Assembly: GCA_964036665.1 (NCBI GenBank)
Contig: OZ038527.1
Span: 18,126,221-18,190,220 of the forward strand
Reading direction: 5' to 3'
Source: Gordius sp. MW1
Lineage: Eukaryota; Nematomorpha; Gordioida; Gordea; Gordiidae
DNA: 64,000 bases
Part shown: positions 1 to 12,600 of the stretch, in pieces
Layout of the letters: each line of letters opens with the position of its first letter
Numbering within the stretch: the first letter of the stretch is position 1
Translations under genes and position numbers: made by a program
Notes under the pieces: model-generated
Told to the model about the DNA's origin: nothing
What the model saw: the letters and a program-made list of their open reading frames with translations, nothing else
Database searches by the model: none

Positions 1-293
1 AGCAATCAATATTTATCACATCTAGTGGAGTTACGATGCTATTTTAAAGATATTAATAAGATCGTGTAAATTTCTAGATTTTGCTTGCCTAGAATTTATA
101 ATTTTTAACATTAATCATATTTTAACTCCACTGTACCATTCCCGCGTTTAAAGATTAAAAAAAAGCTCTTAAATCGGTGGAACATACCTTTTCCTTACAT
201 TGAGAAAAAACGAGGTTAACCAGAGTTTTTCTGTTAGCAGCCTGGACTCTAACTTCATCGACGCACATGGGTAGTGGTGGGAGCCTCCCGCTC

Positions 294-505
294 TTACCAG
301 GTCGTTTTTATGCACATTAGGGGCAGGTGTTTCTCCTTAAACTCCCAACACTTTTTTCTCAACGAGACCATTGGTCGCGACACTGAGGTTTCTGCCCGGT
401 TCGGTGCCAAGGTGTATGTTGTTCTTGCATATGGCACCACGTCTATTCCTCTTGCCAATGGCCTCCCGCCCATCAAATCGTAAAGGGCAAGAGTGCCTTG
501 GTTTT
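294..505 (-). other. GC-rich exon-like patch, unknown
   Basis: This stretch is clearly richer in G and C than its flanks and open in one frame on each strand (about 60-70 codons). On the minus strand it ends in a donor-like CTG|GTAAGA near 299, which suggests an exon running right to left. I do not recognise the peptide in either strand. It could be an exon of a gene whose other parts lie outside the window, or a worn transposon fragment. Confidence 0.2.
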
Positions 506-1145
506 AGATGCCGATAGAATCCATTTAATTTAAAATTGTGTGACTTTAATAATGATAATATTATTTAGTTGGTTATCCACTTGTTTGTAGATCTGGTAAT
601 AATAAGCAAAATTTATGTTATAATTTTATAGTGCATGATATAATACATATATCAGATGGAGCTAAGTTATATATAGGACGAGTATGCACATATATCCTGA
701 GCCGAAAATAATTCAAGGTTTAAAAGGAACACAAAATTTTTAATCATTAAATAGTTGCATTTATAAAATCAAAATTAAATCTTAAATTGTTGCAACGAAT
801 TTGTAATTGTATCCGGTGCTTCATAGGCCATTCTAATCAGTTTTACAGAAAAAATAAATATAATTTGTAATAGAATTGCAATTTTTTTCCTCATTGCTAA
901 TATGTTATTCTCAAATTTCCTTTTACTTAGTTGAAAATATTATTTCATTAAATTATATAATTTAGACTAAATCAGATATAAAGAAAATAATATTATAGAA
1001 AACCTATATTATTGACGATAGATAATGACGTATAAAAATTACATACAGAAGTCTTTTACAAATTTAAGCATATATGCTATTAGATTTTTAAGGTAAACTA
1101 AAATGTATCCTTCACATCTTGTAAAATTTTAAAATATTTATTAAA

Positions 1146-1309
1146 ATGGGCGTAGCCAGCAATTGGAATTAGAGGGGGAAATAATAATTAAGAGAGAAGC
1201 AAAATAATCATACTTAGAAATTTTAGCCAAAATTTTAACAAGTTTCAACAAATTTTTGGATTAAGAGGGGGGCAGCCGCCCCTCCCTGCCCCACTTGGCT
1301 ACGCCCATG
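1146..1309 (+). mobile_element. hAT-type MITE, subfamily A
   Basis: The ends are ATGGGCGTAGCCAG and its inverted copy CTTGGCTACGCCCATG. Inside are a G-run after AATTAGAG, the block GGGGCAAAATAATCAT, an AT-rich centre with AGCCAAAATTTTAA, and a C-rich right end. The flanks TTTATTAA and TTTATTAG match at 7 of 8 bases, as expected for an old 8-base target duplication. There is no coding capacity. Confidence 0.75.
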
Positions 1310-2827
1310 TTTATTAGTTATTAATAACCATATGTAATAATTTTTGACTACATACAAATAATGCAACACAACCTTTCTGCTAATAAAAATAGATTACAAT
1401 TTATATATTTATTTATGAATAATAATTACTGTAATTAAGGCTTACTAGTCATTATTATACAATCAGAAATATTTATTTTTTTGATACTTTTACGAACGAG
1501 CACACACCTCCAACATGTGATAATCATCTGCTTCAATTTGAAAACAAAGAATTCTTCTCGGTAGGATTTATTGAATTTATATTTAATGTTTCAAACTGGT
1601 TTTGTTGTCTCTGTCAATATCTTATCATTTTTCAATGTATGATTTATTAAATTTATTAGTAATATACTATATTAAACCTTATATTGAGTGAATAACTTTA
1701 ACATCTCAAATTACAGACATTTATTTCTGTGTTAACATAAATGTGGAAAATATTTTTTGGTCTTACTTATATTATAGAGTTTATTAAATTATAATGATAT
1801 TTAATAGAATCAATGTGTTAATTATCAATTAATTAAATCAAAAGTTTGACATAAATTGTTTTAAACTATGGATTAGATTGAGTTTACACTTTTGATGATT
1901 AAAAATTGTATAAATTGTTAATTTTGTAAATATTTATATTTTTATTATTATTTTATTATTTTATCATTTTAGAATAAAAAATTAGAATTTATATTCACTT
2001 GCTCCACTTTTTTCCATTCACATTGGATCATTTTTATCCTTATAATTAGAATAAAAAAATCAATATAAATTTATAAACAACTCTGCATATTAATAGCTCA
2101 CTAAGTAAATTTAAAAGTATTTGAAATGCTAGTAGGATTTGGTCATTCAGGAACAAGATAAAATTGTTAATGCTATATTAGAAAGCAACATTAAGGAAAC
2201 ATATAATGGTTATTTCCCATTTCTATTTTCTAACTATGAAAGTGAATTACCGGGGTTTTCATTGAATTGACATAGAAAAAACTTGTGTATACCTGTTATA
2301 CATATTATAGCTCATACAATTTGGCACACTCACACACTCAACAATGTTCAGTGGCAGCCAAAATCAATAATCATAAAATTTTGGGGGGGGGGGGTTTTGA
2401 TAGTTATTTTTAAATGTAATTTTGACAAGATTGGCATTTAAACGATAAGAGTTTGAATTAAGGTACAATACTAAAAGGTATAAAAATGAAAGGGGGTTTT
2501 TAAAATAAAAATTATTCCGACTTTTGAACTTTTTAATCTTGTACTCGAACCCACCTAAAAATTATAATTTACAATTAAACCCGGACCCAGTATATTTCAA
2601 CGGAGGAGGGCAAATATTTGGTAATTATTTAAGAGCGAACAATTTTAATTTTTCAAAATCTTAAACATTATTTCCTTAATTTTATAAATTTTGGATTTAA
2701 GTGGCGGAGGTGGGCATCTGCACCTGCGGAAAATATTCAGAATGGGTTTGGAAAACCTGTAAATATTTCCCTACATTATGGTCTATTAAATGCTTAAGAA
2801 ATGTGAATATAAAAAAGTTTTTAACTC

Positions 2828-3099
2828 CTTAGGGCCCGTCTTAATATACGATTCAACTTCAAAGCGCCATATTTTTGTAAATATGCGATACACATGTCGT
2901 GGAATCAACAATTTTAGTTTAGTTACCATATGAATATGCATTAATAAGCGTAATTGAAGGATAAATAATTGTTTTATGAGCAAAAACACAAAAACAGGAC
3001 AAAAATGAGGTGACGCTCGTATTAAGACGCGGCTATGTTTTAACATGCATTCGCTTTTTTAATCAAGATTCAAAATCGCGTATTAAGACGCACCCTCAG
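2828..3099. mobile_element. MITE-like element with GTCTTAAT inverted ends
   Basis: The left end CTTAGGGCCCGTCTTAATATACGATTC is matched by an inverted right end that reads CTGAGGGTGCGTCTTAATACGCGATT on the minus strand. The 270-base interior is AT-rich and has no meaningful ORF. A third copy of the TATTAAGACGC motif lies inside near 3020-3030. Superfamily is not resolved. Confidence 0.55.
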
Positions 3100-3529
3100 G
3101 ATACAACAATATAGACCGCCCTCCCCTTCCACAAACTAATTTTTACCCTGGCTCTATATTAAAATTAAAAAATTGCATTTGATTGCGTTATTTAATTATA
3201 CTTAACGCATAAATACATTATTATTATAAAATCAGTTTTATAATTTTTTCCCAATCATATTACATCATCGACTTCTTTTGCAATCATATGTTTAACAAAC
3301 TAAATTATTGTTTAGACTGAAGTAAGTTATCAAAACCTTAATTTCACTTACAATTGTAATTTTATATTCTATTTTTATTGCATTGCGATGAATAAAGTGA
3401 TTGATAAAGGGCATTTTAAAACAAAGACGTAAATCGTGATCATTAAAAAGTAGCCAAGTGTCGGCAAAAACCAAAATTTTGGTGCGGTATATAAGAACTT
3501 TTTCACCACTAGAGACAAAAAAAGTCAGG

Positions 3530-3890
3530 TCCGGGTGGGCCGGGCAACTATCATAAATTTGGATTTTCGGGCGGGCCAAGGCGGGCACCTTCTAGCAATT
3601 CGGGATCTATAATATGCTCAAATAATGTAATATTCTGTTTTCGCATATTAATTAATTAATTTTTTTTTGTTAAGCCGATTTTTATCCAAAAAAAGCGAGA
3701 ATTAAAATAAAATTGATATTTGTTCTTAAAATTTTGAAAAACATGATTTTGGGCCGGGCAGCTCTAATAATTCGGGCGGGGCCGGGCGGACATTAGAAGG
3801 GTTCGGGCGGTCCCGGGCGGGCAGCCTAGTTATGAAATCAGACCGGGCCGGGTTCGGGCACAAACTTTTTATAAAATCCGATCTCTGTTT
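3530..3890. repeat. CGGGC-rich dispersed repeat
   Basis: Two clusters of CGGGC/GGGCCGGGC motifs (3530-3595 and 3750-3865) sit in AT-rich sequence. Related segments occur at 57955-58045, 62615-62700 and 63185-63450, sharing phrases such as TTCGGGCGGG and GGGCAGCTCTAA. Open frames here are by-products of the low-complexity composition. Probably a repeat rather than coding DNA. Confidence 0.5.
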
Positions 3891-3899
3891 ACCACTCCA

Positions 3900-5110
3900 A
3901 CTTAAGATCAACCTAAACTAATACAAATTGATCTCATAAAAATGTCCTTAATTAAGGGAAAACGCCAAAGCGATTTACACTATCCTATCAACTCATTCAT
4001 ATATATTTATTCTTCTTAGAAGAGGGGGGGGGCGGTGTAAAAGGTTTGCTTGCTCATGATTTTAGAATGGGGAAAATGATGATATTAAGAAATGTTTGCC
4101 ATAATTTGGTTAATATTAATTTATTTTATGGTATAATGGCACCACAGCTACCTCTCACTATCACTAACTGCCTCCATTTTTGGCTTAAAAAATGACTGCA
4201 AAGTGAACAGAATTCTGCCAATAGCGATCCATAGCCTTTATTGGGATAGGCTAAAATGAGTGTTTAGGTAGGTTTTGTTAGATAATGTATTTTTTTAAAG
4301 ATCGCGTAGTCTTTAAAGCATCAACAATTAATTGACTTAAGTCCTTTCTTTGTCAGCATCGTCGCATTTTAATGATACATATAAATTTAAAAATCTTTTC
4401 TATTTTAAAGCGTTCAGATTTTTTTTTTTGGGGGGGGGGATGGCTTTTGCCTTAATTCCGTAATTTAAAAAAATTTTCTTCTTCCCTGTTAGGCCCATGC
4501 ACGCATACTTATTTAAACTGATAAAATTGCGTACATTTGATTTCCTCAAAAGCAAAGTGGTTTGTAATCTAAAGTCACTTTCACCTAGCAAGATACCTTT
4601 AAAATAAATTTTCATCGGCGTTTTGAGCCCTAAATGAGTATTTTTGGCCGACCAACATTTTTTCAAATTTTAACTTTTTGGGAAATTTTACAATTACTAC
4701 TTTTTTTCAATAAAAAATATGTAATGAAGTTGTTAGTTATTGAGGTAATGTTAACCAAGGCTAAGTAAAGTATGATGAATAAAGAAGGAATACGATTACT
4801 TTTATACAATCTAATTAATTAACAAATGGAATGAAGTAATTGAATTTTTAATTATAAAATTTTTAGCGGTTTAAAATAAATCAGCTTATTTAATTTTTAA
4901 AGTTCTATTACCTACTATATAATTTATGTATTATAATAATAGAAAGATAGTTACAATTTAAATCAAAAAATTAATGTAGACAGGGAAGAGGGACTGGAGT
5001 TTGAAAGATATGTAAATAAGCTCTACTAACTAATGCTATATTTATTATAGCTTGAGTTGGGTTGATTTAAAAAAATACTTGCTAGATAAGTTATTTGGTT
5101 TGGGTTGACT
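3900..5110. other. AT-rich intergenic DNA, no gene seen
   Basis: Apart from G-runs at about 4024 and 4431, which may be remnants of the G-tract elements common in this window, I see no coding signal, RNA gene or clear repeat boundary. Confidence 0.4.
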
Positions 5111-5114
5111 TCGG

Positions 5115-5445
5115 GCAGGGCTCGAGCCGCGGTCTGGCTGGCACATCAGGCTCGACCCGACCACGATTATTTGATTGATTTTTGTTCCATAGTCATATGG
5201 ATGGGTTTAGTCTCAGGCGTCCCGCGCCTGGCCTTACTTTGATCAAACCCCGCTTACCCCCGCCTAGAGAACTGCAAACTCACTTTTTTTCAACCCGACC
5301 CGACCCGAAATCATTTTTAAATTTTCTACCCGGACCCGACCCGACCCGAAAGTATTTTCAAATTTTCTACCCGAACTCGACCCGACCCGAAATCATTTTA
5401 GAAACTTCAACCCGAACCCGACCCTACCCGACCCGAAAAATTATT
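5115..5445. repeat. CCCGA tandem repeat block
   Basis: Runs of CCCGA (ACCCGACCCGACCCGAAA) alternate with an AT-rich spacer ATCATTTTTAAATTTTCTA in a roughly 50-60-base higher-order unit. The same unit returns at 6170-6325 and briefly at 7622-7645. The open frame across the block (5182-5529) is repeat-driven, with peptide periods of R-P-D-P, and is not a gene. Confidence 0.65.
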
Positions 5446-6169
5446 AAAACAAATTACTTTCGAGCGCGAAAATTGCTGTGTGTAAAATTAAATCGACTAA
5501 TAAAAGCCATGATGATTTGTATTCTTTAAAGGGATGGTGGAAAAAAACTCATATTTATTTATCTAAATTTAGTTTCCTAATATCAAGTAAACTTCTCATT
5601 CTCATATGTTATAGACTTAGACAACTATTTAACATCCTTTTATTGTTATTACGAAACCGTTATTATATAGCTGATTATAATCAATATTAGTAAATATGAT
5701 GAAATTTATAGTGGCAGTTTAAATGTTTTAAGTGCAATTTAAGATATAATATTCATTTGATAAGAAACTTAAAAATATTATATTATTATAAAAAAGTTGC
5801 ACATGAAACATTATAAAATTATAAGTTAATTTTAAGTTGGCTTTTGAATATGTATTGAATGTAATTTAAATTAACGATGAGGATTAGCTACAACTTCACG
5901 GTTAACACAAAAAAAATTAAAAATAACTTTATTGAAATAATTTACCTTTTAATAGTCAAATTAAAAACAGGAGTATTTTATGTAGTTTGAATTAGAGATG
6001 AGAATTAGCTAGCACTTCAGAGTTCGGAGTTTTAAAATTTAAAAAAAGAGGAAGAGAATTAAATGAATGAATGATCCAAATTAGTTGTGCATTTCGATAT
6101 TTAAAAACATCTTTACTTAGCAATTAACATTAATTAAAATAATAGGTCTCGCGTGTTTTTTACAATGTA

Positions 6170-6325
6170 TATTGGACCCGACTCTATAAATTTGACCCGA
6201 CCCGACCCAAAAGCATTTTTAAATTTTCCACCCGGACCCGACCCGAAATCATTTTCAAATTTTCTACCCGACCCGACCCGAGGGTCGGGTCGGGTCTTGG
6301 GTCACCCGTGCAGTTCTCTACCCGC
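6170..6325. repeat. CCCGA tandem repeat block, second copy
   Basis: ACCCGACCCGACCC alternates with AAATTTTCTACCCG, the same unit as the block at 5115-5445. The last 40 bases turn into the inverted form GGGTCGGGTCGGGTC, which makes a short hairpin. Confidence 0.6.
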
Positions 6326-6426
6326 GCCCCTATTAAGATTTATTAGCCTCTAATAACTTGGGTAGAGTCAGGGAGGAATAAGTACTCTTTTGTACACGAA
6401 TTTCAATATCAAAAGAAATTAAGGTT

Positions 6427-6545
6427 CGTAGCCAGGTTTTGGATTAGGGGGGGGGGGGGGCGAAACGGTTAAAAGTAAAATGGGGGGGGGGCAAAACATA
6501 ATTTTTTTTAGCTTTTAAGGGTTTTTGCATTGAAAAAAAATGTAA
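6427..6545 (+). mobile_element. Truncated hAT-type MITE, subfamily B
   Basis: The sequence begins CGTAGCCAGGTTTTGGATTAGGGG, the left end of the subfamily B elements, and includes the GGGGCAAAACATAATTTTTTTTA block and the GGGTTTTTG segment. The right inverted end is missing. It lies about 75 bases upstream of the chosen AASS start codon. Confidence 0.55.
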
Positions 6546-6619
6546 TCGCCATGATTAACGATTAATAATAATTTGTACCCTATTAGTTCAACACACACCT
6601 CCATCGGTCCCCAAATAAT

Positions 6620-9600
6620 ATGCGTCGGCAACAGAATTACTATCGATATTGTCGTCGGGGCATTACAATCTTCAGGCCGACGGCTAAAATAGCATCCCCC
6701 TGGGGTCCACCCGATAACGAATGGTGGTGGAGATCGACTAAAATAGCTTTAGATCGTTCAAATTCTGCTCCTGGTTCCGTTCCAATCCTAGCTATAAGAC
6801 GGGAAACCCAGAGTGCTTGGGAGCGCCGGGCCCCTCTTGCGCCCCATCATGTTAAAGCTCTCAGCAGGGCTGGTATCAAAGTGCTCATTCAGCCTTCTAA
6901 CCGGCGTGCCTACCCCATCGAAGTGAGCATTAATCGTTCCATTTAGCGCTGTAAAACGGCTGGATTTTGTTTGGTCGACCATTGGTTTTAGTGAGATTTT
7001 GGGCCGATTCTTGGTTTGTTTTTCAAATTTCGACTAAGCCTAGAGGTCGACTAAGAAAAACTTTAGTCGACTAAAACCAAAGGATGACCAAACTAAACCC
7101 AGCCGTTTTTACAACAGTAGTTACATTGTAGTTCTTTATAACTTTAATAATATATTTAGACTTAAAATGCTTAAACATATCTTTATGGTATTTTCTACCA
7201 AAATTGTTCACTTTAGTTCTGCCAAGTTTAAATTTTATGTAGTCCGAAGGAGATAAATATTATGGACTAAAAGTAAGTTTAAAGCGAGAGTAAAGCAATG
7301 AATATTATTGACACGTTAAATGCGACCCTCACTAAGGCGTGCTATGTTAACTTTGATTTAGCAAAGAAAGACGATTTTGGCTTTTTGATTACATCATTAG
7401 CATAAAAATAACGGCATTTGAATCCGATTTCAAGCTTTAGATTTTTTGCCCGTACCCGATGCTATTCCATTTTACAATTTGACCATTATTTTTAATAAAA
7501 ATTCGATTTAAAACAATTAAGCGTTGAACTACCTAAAAGCCCTTAACGAATAAAGGTTTTACAAAAAACATCCATGGGCGCAGTTATACTTCATGAGATA
7601 CGGGTTAATAAAAAATCTGCTTTCAACCCGACCCGAAGGTCACCCGAGCATAACTTTGCTTATTTATATAAACATTCCCAATACTGACTTGAAAATTAAT
7701 TCGACTCCTTTATTTTTGCTATGTTATTTTAATAATAAAAAATATTTATTCTTTTGGACTGGTCAGAGTTATACGTCGGCAGGAGCTATGGTACAGGAAG
7801 ATATAACAGAAGCATCGTTGATTACGGGAATCAAGCAACCGCCTTCTGATGGGCTAATACCCAATAAAACTTACCTTTTCTTTTCGCATACCCACAAAGC
7901 CCAAGCCGATAACATGGGTCTGCTGGATTCCATTTTGGATAACGTATAATCGCTATCTCTTTCTCTACATTATTTTTAAATTATTAATTGTTTTGATTTA
8001 TTGCCTATATATCTGCATAAGAGTAGCTTAAGGAATTATAAGAGGGGAAGCTGCCCCCCCCCCCCCATATATTCATCATAATTAATAATCATTTTGCCCC
8101 TCCACACTAAGTTTTTGGCCACATTTTAATCCAAATTCTGGCTAAGCATATGCTAATTAATACAACTAAGTATGCGCTCTAAGCTCAGAAGATTTCAAAC
8201 ACTAAATGTTTGATTTATTAGATAAAATAAATAATTTGTTATAATTTAGATTTTGCCTAATATTTGCTTAAATACGTTTTTAAATCTTTAAAAAACAAAT
8301 TTTTTTAAATAAAATTACTGTGGTATTAAGCACATCAAAAGGTTGCGTTTTGATTAACTGGAAGGAATATCATAATTTAGCTTTCATTTTTAACATGAAT
8401 GTTCAATGAAAGGTTCGTACGGTGGACATTGTTGTTATTTTAGTGCAAAACGCAAAATTCTTGGCCTCAAGCCTTCAACAAAAATCTATGTAAATTTGGC
8501 CACGAAAATAAAATTATAGTTTTGCCTTGACACGAAGCTAACATAAGCGCACGACATAAAGAAGTCTCATCACTGGTGCGGTGTTCATTGTTTTATGTGC
8601 TGCTAGGCTAGGCAGAAGGAATTCGAAATAATAGATTTTGAAATATTTTTGATTAAATAACTCTTATAATTTGGAATCTAAATAAACAATTGGGACATGA
8701 AACTTTGCAAAGAAAAATAAGTTCTGATTGTTAAATTAAAAAAAAGTGAATAATTTAAAAAATTTTATACGTTTCTATATTAAGCATAATCGTTAAATAG
8801 ATTGAAATGGGTAATTTTAGATCAAAACCTTATTTTTTATCATAAAACATGGACGTAGCTAGGATTTGGATTAATGGAAGGCAAAAATTTTAATAATAAT
8901 TTTAAAAGAGGCCCAAAATTCTAATTTCCATCCTAGAAATTGTCTTCTGGTGGCATGGGCGTAGTCAGCATTTGAATTAGAGGGGGGGGGCAATAATGAT
9001 TTAGGGAGGGGCAAAATGATTATTTTTTCAAATTTCAGCCATAATTTTAATAAATTTTAACAAATTTTTGGGTTTAGAGGGGGGGGGGGGAGCGGCTGCC
9101 CCTTTCTGTCCCCCCCCCCCCGGCTACGCCCATGTCTGGTGGTAATAAATGATTTTGTATTTTGTAGTAAAAGGCAAAAAATTTGTGTAAACCTGTTACT
9201 AAGGTAATGGATATACGAATATGGGAATACTTGAAATTGTTTTTTCAAGTTTAATACAGACTAAATATCATATATTTTGATGAGATTTTTGGAGGGAAGG
9301 GAGGGCAGTTGAATAAATTATAATTCACATACGTATTATATTTGAGGATTTGGCGTTGGAGTATGCTTAAGTTGGACGAATGTCATAACAACAACCCAAG
9401 TTTTTTGCGTTGAAACCCGGGGCTAGAAATAAAGTAGACGCGAGCAAAACAACATTTTTTATTCATTTTATATACACTTCAACTAAGTCTCACAGTAGAG
9501 CTGTTAAAGTTCATCTTAGTTATTCAAGTTCATAGTTCATTTTGAAGAAAAAAATTAGTTCAAGTTCATATTTTTTAAATAGTAACTAGTTCAAGTTCAA

Positions 9601-12600
9601 GTTCATCTTGGAAAAAAACGAACTAATTCAGTTCATAGTTCAGTTCATTTTTTTTATTATTATAGAATTTTAATCCGATCTGAGGGGTTTTTGAAAAACG
9701 TTTATATCTGATCCATAATCATTTTTTCAAATCTAAGTCCAATCCGCAATTTAAAAATTCTATGAATCAAATTTTAGGTGATGATTGAGTTTAATTATTT
9801 AAACTTGTTATTGTTTAATTTTAAATTAAAAATAGTCCAATATGAAAAATGTATATAAAAAATGTAATAAACACTTTCAACAACTTATCAGCTACATAAT
9901 TTTGAAAAACAATTCTATGAGTAAAACTTTTATTTTTCATTTCAAACAATATAATAGATATGATTACAATTGATAATAGAAATCAGGGGGAAGTATATCG
10001 GATTGGACTTGAATAAATTTTTATTTTCAAAATTATTATTTAATAAAGAAGAACTTATAAAATAGGGTTGACAGGTGCATTTATCAAAAATTTCTATATG
10101 GGAATTCTGCAAATTAAATACACGATATATACTGTATTTAAATAATATTTAACTGCAAAGTTAGTTAGAAATGGGAGGCAATTTTTTGGAATATAAAATG
10201 GGACCTTAAACTTTAATATTATAGTTTACTTTTGATTATAATGATTTTAAAATGTTAGATGTGTAATGTAATTAATAACAAAATAATAAACCTTATGTTC
10301 ATATTCCACTAATGCCACTTTTCTTGTTGTTTTACAACGTTTCAATATGTGATGTATCAATTTTATCTAATAAAGTATACGTTTGTGGTTTATAACATTA
10401 AACAAGCAATAAACTCCATGGGCGTAGCCAGGGGTGGGGCGGGCCCCCCCTCTAAATTACGAAAAAAATTTCAACACATAAACCCTTAAAAATTAAAAAA
10501 AAATTGTGTTTTGTCCCCACCCCTAATTGAACTAAAACAACTTTCGCCCCCCCCCATCCAAAACCTGGCTACGCCCATGCTAGACTCTATGGGCTATAAT
10601 TGATGATGGTAATATCAATGGACTCTAACGTTTGCCTTAAATTTGTCAAAAGGGTTTACTTTGAGCTTTAGGCTCTACCCAGTGTTAAAAAAGTGTCTCA
10701 ATTAGCCCAAATTATATCCAAGTCAAACATGGGCGTAGTCAGGTTTTGGATTAGGGGAAGGGCGAAACTTTTAAAAGTTTAATTGGGGGGGGGGGGGGGG
10801 GCAAAACATAATTTTTTTTAATTTTTATAGGTTTTTGAAAAAAAATTGTATTTGTCATGTGCGCCCCCCCCCCTGGCTACGCCTATGAAGTAAAATATAG
10901 GTAAACTTATAAATTTCTATGTGAATTTTTAATTTAATATAAATGTTATAATTCGCAAAAACTAAAAAAATTTATATTCTCTACTGTAGGCTTATTTAGT
11001 CTTATTTTCATACTGCACTCTCTATGTTAATTTAATAATTGATTCATATCTTTATGCTGTCAATGACATGTGCAGTAAATCTTTATTAGGTTTGTGTATT
11101 AAAGTTTTTGAAAAAAAATAGCAACGCCATTTTTGATTTTTTATCATTTAATAATTTTATAACGTCAAGAGATATTTCTATTTATTGTAACATTTTTTTA
11201 AAAAGTCGAGTAATCTCGTCGAGACGAGACCAAGACTTTTAGACTGAGACGAAATTCTAATAATCGCACCCGAGACGAGATTTCGCTTTCGAAACCGAGA
11301 CGAGATCGAAACACTAAAAACAATCTAACTCGGCTTATAAAATCATTTTAAATAATAATTTTTGTGATGAACTAGTTCATTTATATTGTAAAGTTCAAGT
11401 TCAAGTTCAGAATATTTAAAAAGGAACTAGTTTAAGTTCATAGTTCAGTTTTTGGAAAGGTAACTTGTTCAGTTGAAGTTCCGAAAAAAGTGAACTAGTT
11501 CTTAACAGCTTTAAGTCTCAGTGAAGTTAACATTCTTGGGAAAATTGGACATAGAATCTATGATTTGTTTTTTGTTTTGAATTAAAATTTATAATGATGG
11601 CATGTATGACAATTAGTTAAGAAACAGGTTGGAAGTATTAAATTTGGTCGAACATTTTTCCTTAAACTTGTTTTGGTAATTTTCATCCAAACAAACATGA
11701 GTGCGAGTTTACTTTTACTACGTCTGCGAATACCTAAATTAGAGCTATTTTGGTGTAATACAAATAAAACTGAAAAGCTTTACTTACATATAGCCAGATT
11801 AATTGTACTAAATATGAGACGTTTGATGATTCAAAATATATAAAGATATAATTATTATTAATTAGAGTTAGACTCCCGTGGCAGTCTCAAGGGCTTTAAG
11901 CACGTTTTGATTATGAATTCAATTAAATAAAAATTTTAAAATTTAATTCATATATTTTCATCATTTTTCTAACATGATGAATTTTTATTTATGAAGTACT
12001 TAAGCTTTTAAATAAACTTCAATTTAATATTAAGGTAAGGAGTTAGGGAGGGAAGGGAAGAGGGGGAAGGTACGGTAGATAAGATAGGTTATGGTTATTG
12101 GCAACGTCTATTGAAAAATAAATGGTCTATTTAAATCCTAATTCTTGATATAGGTATTGCAATATTTATTTTAAAAATCCACCTGACCCCTAATTTTTTA
12201 AATAGGCACGACCCAAATAATTTAAAAAAGAACCTGTATAATTTTGGCTACTTAACTTAATCAATAACCCCCTAATTTCTTTTTTTTGCATTATAGAGCA
12301 CAGTTAAAAATCATTTAATAACACACTTAGAATTCATTTGAAACGAAAATTGCTGATATTAAACTAATTATAATTTATTATATCTTTACATGGGCGTAGC
12401 CAGGGGGGGGGCAGGGAATGCAAAAACTTTGAAAAATTAAAAAATTTTATGTTTTGCCTTTTGCCCCCCCCCCCCAATCCAAAACCTGGGTACGCCCGTG
12501 TTGCTAATAGTGATGATTTATTAGAACATAAGGTTGATCGATTACGAAAAGATGGTGGATGCCAATAATCAGCGGGTCGTAGCTTTTGGTAAATATGCGG

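Larger units (their letters stand above)
9494..11513. mobile_element. Decayed hAT element with nested insertions
   Basis: The left end TAGAGCTGTTAAAGTTCATC (from 9496) and the inverted right end TTCTTAACAGCTTTA (to 11513) match the termini of the hAT element at 32540-33707. Both ends carry GAACTTGAACTAGTT subterminal repeats (9520-9650 and 11365-11500). The flanks AGTCTCAC (9486) and AGTCTCAG (11514) differ at one base of eight. No transposase is readable. Two smaller MITEs and a TCTCG-family end are nested inside. The whole lies in AASS intron 2. Confidence 0.7.

Noticed and set aside
5182-5690. 115- and 70-codon plus-strand frames
   Set aside because: The first is translated CCCGA repeat (repeated R-P-D-P), the second AT-rich and without family resemblance.
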